Shown in pieces: positions 1-5,762 of a stretch of DNA of 10,086 nt. The stretch is from positions 8,214 to 18,299 of the forward strand of contig DIUS01000089.1 of assembly GCA_002423075.1 (NCBI GenBank), in the 5' to 3' direction. The position numbers and the translations under genes are program-made. This DNA is from Microbacteriaceae bacterium UBA6152. GTDB taxonomy: Bacteria; Actinomycetota; Actinomycetes; Actinomycetales; Microbacteriaceae. Numbering within the stretch: position 1 is the stretch's first letter; each line of letters starts with the position of its first letter. The notes under the pieces are model-generated. The model was not told where the DNA came from, did not search any database, and was given only the letters and a program-made list of their open reading frames with translations.

Positions 1-96
1 GGCAAGGCGGTCGACCTCTGGGCATCGACGACGTACGTGTATAGCGAGGGCCGCTGGCGCGTCGGAGCGCACCAGCAGTCGCCCGCCGACGACTGA
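1..96 (+). CDS. C-terminal end of an NTF2/SnoaL-like (DUF4440-type) protein, partial
   Basis: Frame 1 is open from the window edge to a TGA at 94-96, giving 31 residues that include DLWASTTYVYSEGRWRVGAH. An aromatic strand, a short turn of the form EGRWRV, and then a final AHQ-type strand is how many SnoaL/DUF4440 small alpha+beta barrel proteins end, where the last strand closes the ligand pocket. Such proteins range from small-molecule isomerases and hydrolases to stress-associated proteins, so no substrate can be named. The gene body lies outside the window. It converges on the DUF3253 remnant with only three bases between the stop codons, and no terminator fits in that gap. The family call rests on one short segment and is moderate. 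Confidence 0.55.
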   Translation, partial: GKAVDLWASTTYVYSEGRWRVGAHQQSPADD

Positions 97-99
97 AGC

Positions 100-370
100 T
101 CAGCCTGCGCGGCGAACCCAGATCTGGCCCTTCGCCGTCGAGGGGTCGACGACCCGACCGCCCTGCGTGATCTCGACCTCGCCCGCGGCGACGAGGCGTC
201 GGACCGCGCGCCGGGCGGGCTCCATGAGCGCGCGCCAGACGTCACTGCACCAGCGCACGTACTGCCAGTCGCGTCCACTCTGCGCGCCACTCGATGCGCC
301 GACCGCACGAGCCGCACACCGTGTCGGCGCGTTGGTGGGGTGAGTCACTCCGAACTCGCTGCCGCCTCAT
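100..370 (-). pseudogene. Degenerate DUF2256-DUF3253 fusion protein (frameshift plus internal deletion)
   Basis: Two - strand frames carry parts of one protein. One frame (ATG possible at 368-370) encodes VCGSCGRRIEWRAEWTR, a DUF2256-type Cys-x-x-Cys zinc-binding start. The other continues with RDWQYVRWCSD and then VWRALMEPARRAVRRLVAAG, followed by EVEITQGGRVVDPSTAKG, which is the C-terminal half of DUF3253. The join needs one missing base near 270-272. In intact homologues as I remember them, the second Cys pair (CSxxCRR) and a CPSEVAR-like helix lie between these parts, roughly 30-40 residues. Here CSD is fused directly to WRALMEP near 239-244, so that region is deleted. The function of the intact family is not established. 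A protein of 82 residues starting at the GTG at 346-348 could still be made, but it would lack the zinc site and the first half of the domain. A sequencing error could explain the frameshift but not the deletion. Confidence 0.7.
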
Positions 371-425
371 GAGATCAGGGTGCCGTGCGCGTCTGCGAGC
401 ATCCTCGACACCGCAGTTCGCGTCT

Positions 426-481
426 CGACTTGCCACTTGTCGTCGCATTGCCCGCAGAAGGCGACGACAAGTGGCAAGTCG
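426..481. repeat. Perfect 21-bp inverted repeat (hairpin) with 14-nt loop
   Basis: The left arm (426-446, beginning CGACTTGCCACTTGTC) and the right arm (461-481, ending GACAAGTGGCAAGTCG) are exact reverse complements over 21 bases. They are separated by a 14-base spacer, ATTGCCCGCAGAAG. A T-G pair could extend the base of the stem by one. There is no T-tract on either side in either direction, so it is not a standard intrinsic terminator, although it sits about 47 bp past the MFS stop codon and could cap or stabilise that mRNA. The length and perfection are more like a REP/MITE-type interspersed element or a protein binding site. Confidence 0.85.
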
Positions 482-527
482 GCAGTGAGTCGGTCGTCTG
501 AATGATCGAGATCGTGGGAGGGCGTAC

Positions 528-1817
528 TCAGGAGACAGGTGCCGACCAGCTGCGACCGCGCCAGTTGCGCGCGAGCACCAGCCCAACCGCGGCGATGACG
601 AACACGGCAACGGCCGTGCTGCCGAACAGCAGCAGTGGCCCGCCTGCCTCGTAGGCGAGCCCCGAGAGCGCGGCCGCGATCGTCGCCGCGACGAGTCCGA
701 TGCCGCGCAGCAGGCCCTGGGCTGAGCCGGCGCGCGCGGGGTCGACGCCGTGGGCCATAGCAGCCGCGGCTCCGATGAAAGCGAGCGCCTGCCCGGTTGA
801 CTCGACGAAGCCCATGCCCGTGGCCATGAAGGGGTTGCCCACGACACCGTAGAGCGTGACGATCGGCAGCAGAATCGCGAGCCCGCGCCAGTAAGCAGAG
901 ACGCCGCCACGGCGGTCGGCGAGCCGCCCTGCCCAGCCCGCGACGAGCACGTACGGAATCGCGAAGAGCGCATAGCTCGCCGCCGTCAGCAGCGGGCCCG
1001 CCCCGATGTCGGCCATGAAGCGCGGCCAGATGCCGTCGTAGGCTCCGGTCGGCACCATCACCGCGGCATAGAGCAGCACAATGCCGATGATGCGCGGAGT
1101 TCGCAGCAGGTCAAGGCTCGAGGCCGGCGGAGTCGCGCCGAGGCGCAGCGAACTGCCAGCATCCGTGCCATCGAAGCCCATGACGCCCGCGGCGATGCCC
1201 CCGGTGGTCGGATGCGGGTCGTCGCCGAGAGCGGAGCCACGGGCGCGCACCGGGGCCGCTTCGCGGAACCCGAGCAGCACGGGCACGAGCGCCGCCAGTA
1301 CCACGATGGCCGAGACGCCCAAGATGACCGAGGGGCCGGCGAACGAGATCGCGATACCCGAGGCGAGCGGGCCGATCGCGATGCCCGCGAGCTCGGCGGC
1401 TCCGAGGCGCCCGAGCAGCTCGCCGCTGCGCGCGTGGTCGCTACGCACGAGCAGCGCGCTCGCCGCGATGACGAAGATGCCGAAGCCGAAGCCGCCGATG
1501 CCGCGCGCCACGATGAGCTGCCAGCCCGCGCCAGCCAACGCGCTCATGCCGAGCGACGCGGCGACGAGCAGAACACCGGTGACGGCCATGAGCCGCGCGT
1601 GTCCGCGGTCGGCGGCCGGGGCCACGATGAGTTCAGCGATGAGCGCCGCACCAAAGCCCACGGCGGCGAGGTAACCGATCTCGGCCGTGCTGACGCCCAG
1701 TGAGCTTTGCAGGGCCGGGATCAGCGGAAAGATCACGAACGAGGCGCCCGACAGCAGCACCATGGCGGTGACGACGCTCGGCACGAGGCGCGTCGTGCTC
1801 GGCTGCCGCTGCGACAT
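528..1817 (-). CDS. MFS transporter, probable drug/metabolite exporter
   Basis: A 429-residue protein with about 12 hydrophobic segments, the usual MFS size. After the first two helices it has a motif-A-like loop, APAADRGHARLM (about 67-77), and the related loop GWAGRLADRRGG occurs at about 294-305 in the second half. A polar loop of some 50 residues (about 185-238) separates the two six-helix bundles. It should sit in the cytoplasmic membrane and export small molecules by proton antiport; the substrate cannot be told. I chose the ATG at 1815-1817 (MSQRQPSTTR) because the hydrophobic part starts right after it and GGGAG lies 9 bases upstream. The open frame extends further upstream, but that extension would run through the operator region. 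The gene is divergent from a TetR gene, and the operators between them suggest it is the main target of that repressor. Confidence 0.88.
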   Translation of the reverse strand: MSQRQPSTTRLVPSVVTAMVLLSGASFVIFPLIPALQSSLGVSTAEIGYLAAVGFGAALIAELIVAPAADRGHARLMAVTGVLLVAASLGMSALAGAGWQLIVARGIGGFGFGIFVIAASALLVRSDHARSGELLGRLGAAELAGIAIGPLASGIAISFAGPSVILGVSAIVVLAALVPVLLGFREAAPVRARGSALGDDPHPTTGGIAAGVMGFDGTDAGSSLRLGATPPASSLDLLRTPRIIGIVLLYAAVMVPTGAYDGIWPRFMADIGAGPLLTAASYALFAIPYVLVAGWAGRLADRRGGVSAYWRGLAILLPIVTLYGVVGNPFMATGMGFVESTGQALAFIGAAAAMAHGVDPARAGSAQGLLRGIGLVAATIAAALSGLAYEAGGPLLLFGSTAVAVFVIAAVGLVLARNWRGRSWSAPVS

Positions 1818-1836
1818 GGTGGCGACTCCCAATCCT

Positions 1837-1858
1837 TTGTTGTCCAACTGGATAACAA
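1837..1858. promoter_or_regulatory. Operator 1, TetR-type palindrome in the MFS/tetR intergenic region
   Basis: The core TTGTCCAACTGGATAA (1840-1855) has the form TTGTCC-N4-GGAYAA. The surrounding 22 bases (1837-1858) match their own reverse complement at 18 positions. It lies just downstream of the proposed MFS -10 (1858-1863, - strand), about where MFS transcription would begin, so repressor bound here would block the exporter gene. Confidence 0.65.
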
Positions 1859-1886
1859 CGCTAGCACGACTTGTCCGGTTGGACAA
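1858..1886 (-). promoter_or_regulatory. Candidate promoter for the MFS gene
   Basis: On the - strand TTGTCC (1881-1886) and TAGCGT (1858-1863) are separated by exactly 17 bases, giving a plausible -35/-10 pair about 40 bp before the MFS start codon. It is sandwiched between, and overlaps, the two operators. Confidence 0.45.
1871..1886. promoter_or_regulatory. Operator 2, TetR-type palindrome in the MFS/tetR intergenic region
   Basis: TTGTCCGGTTGGACAA has perfect 6-base half sites around a non-symmetric 4-base centre, and the same half sites as operator 1. The two centres are 31 bp apart, close to three helical turns, so two repressor dimers would lie on the same DNA face. One half site (GGACAA, 1881-1886) doubles as the proposed MFS -35 on the - strand. 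The site also lies where the -35 of the tetR promoter is expected, which suits autoregulation. Confidence 0.65.
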
Positions 1887-1904
1887 CGATGGGGCCGACC
1901 GGCC

Positions 1905-1910
1905 TATGCT
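1905..1910 (+). promoter_or_regulatory. -10 element for a leaderless tetR transcript
   Basis: TATGCT is followed by 7 bases and then the GTG at 1918. This places the expected transcription start on the start codon itself. A clear ribosome binding site is absent. The hexamer contains the alternative ATG (1906), so if it is a real -10 that ATG is not in the mRNA. Confidence 0.45.
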
Positions 1911-1917
1911 CGACACT

Positions 1918-2583
1918 GTGGCCGACCGCACAACCGCACGCAAGAGTTCAGAGCGCAAGAGCTCAGACGAGCGCCGCGACGACATCATTCGCGCGACGCT
2001 CGGTCTCGTGGCGCGCAAGGGCTTCGCGGGCGTCACGCTGCGCGAGGTGGCCACCGAGGTCGGAGTCGTACACGGCCTCATTCGCCACTACTTCGCGAGC
2101 CGCGATGACCTCGTCGCCGCGGCCTTCGACTTCGCGGTCAGCAGCGAGCTCGAGAGCGATCGTGCCCTGCTCGACGGGCTCGACCCGTTGAGCGCCCTCG
2201 CCGGCTGGCTCGCCGCGACCCCCGAGAATCACTACCGCGTGTGGATCGACGCGTGGAGCGAAGCTGCCCGCACGCCGCCGCTGGCCGCCGCGCTCGATCG
2301 CCACCATCGCGACTGCGAGCGCATCCTCACGGCCGTCATCGAACGGGTGGTGGATGCCGGGCTCGGCGCGAGCGCCGACCCCGCGGCCGACTCGCGACTG
2401 CTCACGGCCGTCGCCGACGGAGTTGCCGTGCAGCACCATGCCGTCGGCGTCATCGACGTGGACGAGGCCGATGCGATCGTCTTCGGCGCCGCCGAGAGCC
2501 AGCTGGGCCTCGAGCCAGGAGCGCTCGCGCGGGTGAATCCCGTGCCCGCGCGTGGGCAGTGGGCTGGCGACGCTGCTCGATAG
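1918..2583 (+). CDS. TetR/AcrR family transcriptional repressor (BetI-like C-terminal domain)
   Basis: A 221-residue protein when read from the GTG at 1918; starting at the ATG at 1906 would add four residues. The N-terminal helix-turn-helix lies at about 39-61, with the family pattern VTLREVATEVGV followed by IRHYFASRDDLV. The C-terminal part (WLAATPENHYRVWIDAWSEA) resembles the BetI-type ligand-binding and dimer domain. It probably binds the two TTGTCC-N4-GGAYAA palindromes upstream, shutting off the divergent MFS exporter and itself until an inducer binds; this is inferred from layout. The inducer is unknown. I prefer the GTG start because a TANNNT hexamer lies 7 bases before it and no strong ribosome binding site precedes either candidate. 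The TAG stop forms the first bases of the likely purA -10. Confidence 0.88.
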   Translation: MADRTTARKSSERKSSDERRDDIIRATLGLVARKGFAGVTLREVATEVGVVHGLIRHYFASRDDLVAAAFDFAVSSELESDRALLDGLDPLSALAGWLAATPENHYRVWIDAWSEAARTPPLAAALDRHHRDCERILTAVIERVVDAGLGASADPAADSRLLTAVADGVAVQHHAVGVIDVDEADAIVFGAAESQLGLEPGALARVNPVPARGQWAGDAAR

Positions 2584-2586
2584 ACT
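2581..2586 (+). promoter_or_regulatory. Candidate -10 element of the purA promoter
   Basis: TAGACT fits the actinobacterial TANNNT pattern and would give a leader of about 30 bases to the purA ATG. It overlaps the tetR stop codon (2581-2583). No good -35 is visible at 16-18 bp. A short palindrome, AGGGCAAGCCCT (2589-2600), follows at the start of the leader and could form a small hairpin. Confidence 0.4.
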
Positions 2587-2622
2587 CAAGGGCAAGCCCT
2601 ATCCGTCTCGAAGGGACCATTC

Positions 2623-3909
2623 ATGCCTGCCGTCGTCATCATCGGCGCCCAGTGGGGCGATGAAGGAAAAGGCAAGGCGACCGATCTTCTTGCTGGTCGC
2701 ATCGACTACGTCGTCAAGTTCAACGGCGGCAACAACGCCGGCCACACCGTCGTCATCGGCGACGAGAAGTATGCCCTGCACCTGCTGCCGAGCGGCATTC
2801 TGACCGAGGGCGTCACGCCCGTCATCGCCAACGGCGTCGTCGTCGACATCGACGTGCTGTTCGGCGAGCTCGACGCGCTCAGTGCGCGCGGCGTCGACGT
2901 CTCGAAGCTGCTCATCAGCGCCAACGCGCACGTCATCACGTCGTACCACCGCACGCTCGACAAGGTCACCGAGCGCTTTCTGGGCAAGCGACAGATCGGC
3001 ACGACCGGGCGCGGCATCGGCCCGGCCTACGCCGACAAGATCAACCGCGTGGGTATTCGCGTGCAAGACCTCTTCGACGAGAACATCCTGCGCCAGAAGG
3101 TCGAGGGCTCCCTCAACAGCAAGAACCACTTGCTCGTCAAGGTCTACAACCGGCGCGCGATTCTCGTCGACGAGGTCGTCGACGAATTGCTGAGCTACGC
3201 CGATCGTCTGCGACCGATGGTGGCCGACACGGCTCTCGTGCTGCACCAGGCCCTCGAGCGCGGCGAGACCGTGCTCTTCGAGGGCGGTCAAGCGACCATG
3301 CTCGACGTCGATCACGGCACGTACCCCTTCGTGACCTCGTCGAGCTCGACCGCAGGCGGTGCTGCCACCGGCTCGGGCATCGGCCCCACCCGCATCGACC
3401 GCGTCATCGGCATCGTCAAGGCCTACACGACACGTGTTGGGGCAGGGCCGTTTCCGACTGAGCTGTTCGACGAGTCGGGCGAGTTCTTGCGCACCACGGG
3501 ATTCGAGTTCGGCACGACCACGGGCCGCCCGCGTCGCTGCGGTTGGTACGACGCCCCCGTCGCCCGCTACACCGCGCGCGTCAACGGCGTCACCGACTTC
3601 GTGATGACGAAGCTCGACGTACTCACGGGGCTCGAGAGCATCCCCGTGTGCGTCGCCTACGAGGTCGACGGCCAGCGCGTCGACGAGGTGCCCGTCTCGC
3701 AGAGCGACTTTCACCACGCGGTGCCGATCTACGAGAACTTTGCGGGCTGGTCGGAAGACATCACGGGCGCGCGCAGCTTCGACGATCTGCCGAAGAACGC
3801 GCAAGACTACGTGCTCGCGATCGAGGCCATGAGTGGCGCCCGCATCTCGGCCATCGGCGTCGGCCCCGCGCGCGACGCGATCGTCGTGCGGCACGACCTG
3901 CTCGGCTGA
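2623..3909 (+). CDS. purA: Adenylosuccinate synthetase
   Basis: A full-length 428-residue enzyme, the usual size. It joins IMP and aspartate using GTP to make adenylosuccinate, the committed step of AMP synthesis, in the cytoplasm. The GTP-binding signature QWGDEGKGK is at 10-18, with Asp13 and His41 (in NNAGHT) at the same positions as the catalytic residues of the E. coli enzyme. The second signature GIGPAYADKINR, the DHGTYPFVTSSSS segment, and GSGIGPTRIDRVIGIVKAY with RVGAGPFPTE all follow in the normal order, as does the GTTTGRPRRCGW loop. Position 9 is Ala, where many family members have Gly. The ATG has AAGGGA 6 bases upstream, a good ribosome binding site. A GNAT gene begins two bases after its stop, so the two are probably cotranscribed. 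Confidence 0.97.
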   Translation: MPAVVIIGAQWGDEGKGKATDLLAGRIDYVVKFNGGNNAGHTVVIGDEKYALHLLPSGILTEGVTPVIANGVVVDIDVLFGELDALSARGVDVSKLLISANAHVITSYHRTLDKVTERFLGKRQIGTTGRGIGPAYADKINRVGIRVQDLFDENILRQKVEGSLNSKNHLLVKVYNRRAILVDEVVDELLSYADRLRPMVADTALVLHQALERGETVLFEGGQATMLDVDHGTYPFVTSSSSTAGGAATGSGIGPTRIDRVIGIVKAYTTRVGAGPFPTELFDESGEFLRTTGFEFGTTTGRPRRCGWYDAPVARYTARVNGVTDFVMTKLDVLTGLESIPVCVAYEVDGQRVDEVPVSQSDFHHAVPIYENFAGWSEDITGARSFDDLPKNAQDYVLAIEAMSGARISAIGVGPARDAIVVRHDLLG

Positions 3910-3911
3910 CG

Positions 3912-4499
3912 ATGGTCGCGGCCGCCCTGCCGTACACGGTGCTCGCGGGCCATGGCGTGCGGCTCGAGCCCTACGAGCCCGCGCACCTGCCGGGTCTCAC
4001 GGCTGCGCTCGGGCGCCCCGAGGTTTTCGCGGGGGGCTGGGGCGGCGGGCCCGCGGGCGCGCGCTCGGGCGAGGAGTTCGCCGCGTGGCTGCCGTCGTAC
4101 CTGCCGGTCGAGCGCGCGCACGTGTATGTGGTTCGGGATGCTCGCGACGCCATCATCGGCACCTCGACGATTCTCGACCTCACCCCCGCGGCCGAGTCTG
4201 CCCACATCGGCTACACCGCGTATGCACCCGAGGTGTGGGCAACCCCCGTGAATCCGGCGTGCAAGCTCCTGCTGCTCAGCCACCTGTTCGACCACGGGTA
4301 CGGCCGCGTGAAGTTGCAGGCCGACGTGCTCAACGACCGGTCGCGCGCGGGCATCGAGAAGCTCGGCGCGCGGTTCGAGGGCATCGCGCGCCGTGACGCC
4401 CAGAGGGCCGACGGCTCGTGGCGCGACGCCGCCGTGTATGCAATCACCGTCGACGACTGGCCCGACGTGCGGGCACAGCTCGAACGGAGACTCGACTGA
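3912..4499 (+). CDS. GNAT family N-acetyltransferase, RimJ/RimL type
   Basis: A 195-residue protein read from the ATG two bases after the purA stop. The GNAT fold is shown by the central strand AHIGYTAYAPEVW (about 98-109), the acetyl-CoA loop and helix TPVNPACKLLLLSHLFD (111-127), and the C-terminal NDRSRAGIEKLGARFEGIAR (141-160), which is the RimJ/RimL-type ending. Such enzymes move acetyl from acetyl-CoA to amino groups of proteins or small molecules; the acceptor cannot be predicted here. The loop reads WATPVN, not the classic Q/R-x-x-G-x-G/A, as is common in this subfamily. No clear ribosome binding site precedes the ATG, so translation is probably coupled to purA. The N-terminal Ala/Pro-rich residues could be partly untranslated if a later start is used. 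Confidence 0.85.
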   Translation: MVAAALPYTVLAGHGVRLEPYEPAHLPGLTAALGRPEVFAGGWGGGPAGARSGEEFAAWLPSYLPVERAHVYVVRDARDAIIGTSTILDLTPAAESAHIGYTAYAPEVWATPVNPACKLLLLSHLFDHGYGRVKLQADVLNDRSRAGIEKLGARFEGIARRDAQRADGSWRDAAVYAITVDDWPDVRAQLERRLD

Positions 4500-4518
4500 C
4501 GAGCCACGGCGCGCGCGT

Positions 4519-4524
4519 TACGCT
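4519..4524 (+). promoter_or_regulatory. -10 element for a leaderless chorismate mutase transcript
   Basis: TACGCT is followed by 6 bases (CGGAGC) and the ATG at 4531, the spacing expected for a leaderless start. CGGAGC is a poor, too-close ribosome binding site, which favours the leaderless reading. It lies in the 31-bp gap after the acetyltransferase gene, so the chorismate mutase and EamA genes may have their own promoter. Confidence 0.4.
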
Positions 4525-4530
4525 CGGAGC

Positions 4531-4836
4531 ATGAACGACGAGCTCGCCTCGCTACGCCGCAGCATCGACAACATCGATGCGGCGCTCATCCACCTGCTGG
4601 CCGAGCGGTTCAAGTGCACGCAAGCGGTCGGTCGGCTCAAGGCCGCGACGAATCTGCCGCCGAGCGACCTCGAGCGTGAGAAGACACAGATCGCGCGACT
4701 GCGGGCGCTCGCCGAAGAGGCTCACCTTGATCCTGCTTTCGCCGAGAAGTGGTTCAACTTCGTCGTCGCCGAAGTCATCCACCACCACGAGCAGATTGCC
4801 ACCACGGGCACCGTCTCGACAGCCGATAGCGAGTGA
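4531..4836 (+). CDS. Chorismate mutase, monofunctional type II (AroQ class)
   Basis: A 101-residue all-helical enzyme that converts chorismate to prephenate, the first step towards Phe and Tyr. Aligned by eye with the E. coli P-protein mutase domain at a constant offset of two residues, the active-site residues are present: Arg9 (E. coli Arg11), Arg26 in LLAERF (Arg28), Lys37 (Lys39), Asp46 (Asp48), Arg49 (Arg51) and Glu50 (Glu52). The counterpart of Gln88 falls in the AEVIHHHEQ segment and I cannot assign it. No dehydratase or dehydrogenase domain is fused, so it is a stand-alone mutase. The ATG at 4531 begins right before the first active-site helix. Its stop overlaps the next gene by four bases (GTGA), so the EamA transporter is probably translated by coupling. 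Confidence 0.9.
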   Translation: MNDELASLRRSIDNIDAALIHLLAERFKCTQAVGRLKAATNLPPSDLEREKTQIARLRALAEEAHLDPAFAEKWFNFVVAEVIHHHEQIATTGTVSTADSE

Positions 4837-5762
4837 ACCGCCCCTCTGACGCGTGGGTCACCATCCAGTTCGCCCTCGCCGGGGCCGTCTGGGGTGCGAG
4901 CTTTCTCTTCATCGCCCTGGCACTCGAAGGGCTCTCGCCTGTGCAAGTGGCAACGGGTCGCACACTCTTCGGCGCAATCACCCTAGGGGCGATTGCGCTC
5001 GTCACGCGCGACCGCTTGCCGCGATCGAAGGCCGTCTGGGCGCACTTGGCGTTGCTGTCGGTGACCTTCGCGGTCATCCCATACCTGCTCTTCTCGTGGG
5101 CGCAGCAGTTCGTCGCCTCGGGCGTCGCGAGCATCTTCAACGCCACGACGCCGATTATGACGGCGCTCATCGCGGGGCTGGCTTTTCGCATCGAGACGCT
5201 CACGCGCGAGCAGCGCCTCGGCATCGTGGTGGGCATCATTGGCGTCGTCGTCATCATCGGGCCGTGGCAGGGGCTCGAACTCGGCACCGGCGGCATCGTG
5301 CCCTACCTCGCCCTGCTCGGCGCGACCGCTTGCTACGGCTTCAGCCTCTCGTACATGCGCCGCTTCTTGAGCGACACCGGCCTGAGCGCGATCATGATCT
5401 CGTTCGTGATGATCGGCCTCGCGGCGGTGTGGATGCTGGTGCTGACCCCGATCATCGGCGCCGACCCCGTACGGCTCACGCCGACCGTGATCATCGCGAT
5501 CGTGCTGCTCGGAGCCCTCGGCACCGGCCTCGCCTACGCCTGGAACCAGAACGTCATCCGCGCGTGGGGGCCGACGCGGGCCGCGACGGTCACCTACATC
5601 TCGCCGCCCGTGGGCGTGCTGCTGGGCGTGCTGGTTCTCGGCGAGACCCTCGTGTGGAACGAGCCGGTCGGTGCCCTGCTCGTTATCCTCGGCGTGCTGC
5701 TTGCTCAGCGGCGCGTGCGGCTGCCGAGTCGTCGCCGCCGCGCGACACCAGCCGGTGCATGA
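4833..5762 (+). CDS. EamA/DMT family transporter
   Basis: A 309-residue integral membrane protein with about ten hydrophobic segments arranged as two EamA repeats (about 8-145 and 153-293). The first repeat opens with GAVWGASFLFIALALEGLSP and contains PYLLFSWAQQFVASGVASIF, typical of the family. The second contains GTGLAYAWNQNVI and TYISPPVGVLLGVLVLGE, the matching positions of the duplicated domain. Family members export or import amino acids and other metabolites, and the substrate cannot be read from sequence. Linkage to chorismate mutase is suggestive of an aromatic metabolite but weak evidence. The GTG start at 4833 overlaps the chorismate mutase stop by four bases. The basic tail after about residue 293 (RRVRLPSRRRRATPAGA) overlaps the end of the convergent ATPase gene by 80 bp. 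Confidence 0.88.
   Translation: MNRPSDAWVTIQFALAGAVWGASFLFIALALEGLSPVQVATGRTLFGAITLGAIALVTRDRLPRSKAVWAHLALLSVTFAVIPYLLFSWAQQFVASGVASIFNATTPIMTALIAGLAFRIETLTREQRLGIVVGIIGVVVIIGPWQGLELGTGGIVPYLALLGATACYGFSLSYMRRFLSDTGLSAIMISFVMIGLAAVWMLVLTPIIGADPVRLTPTVIIAIVLLGALGTGLAYAWNQNVIRAWGPTRAATVTYISPPVGVLLGVLVLGETLVWNEPVGALLVILGVLLAQRRVRLPSRRRRATPAGA

Noticed and set aside
426..481. Intrinsic terminator for the MFS gene
   Set aside because: No run of T follows the stem on the - strand and the loop is long, so I list it as an inverted repeat of unknown role.
242..973. Long - strand open frame of 243 codons over the MFS 3' end and the hairpin
   Set aside because: Most of it is the shadow of the MFS gene in another frame, rich in Arg and Ser with no family pattern. 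Only its last part is meaningful, as the zinc-binding start of the broken DUF2256-DUF3253 gene.
1818..2081. 88-codon N-terminal extension of the MFS reading frame
   Set aside because: It would run through both operators and into the tetR coding region, is not hydrophobic, and the ATG at 1817 has a ribosome binding site directly before the first membrane helix.
2599..3894. 431-codon - strand open frame covering purA
   Set aside because: It mirrors the conserved purA gene, is rich in Asp, Arg and Val as expected from an antisense frame of GC-rich coding DNA, and has no recognisable domain.
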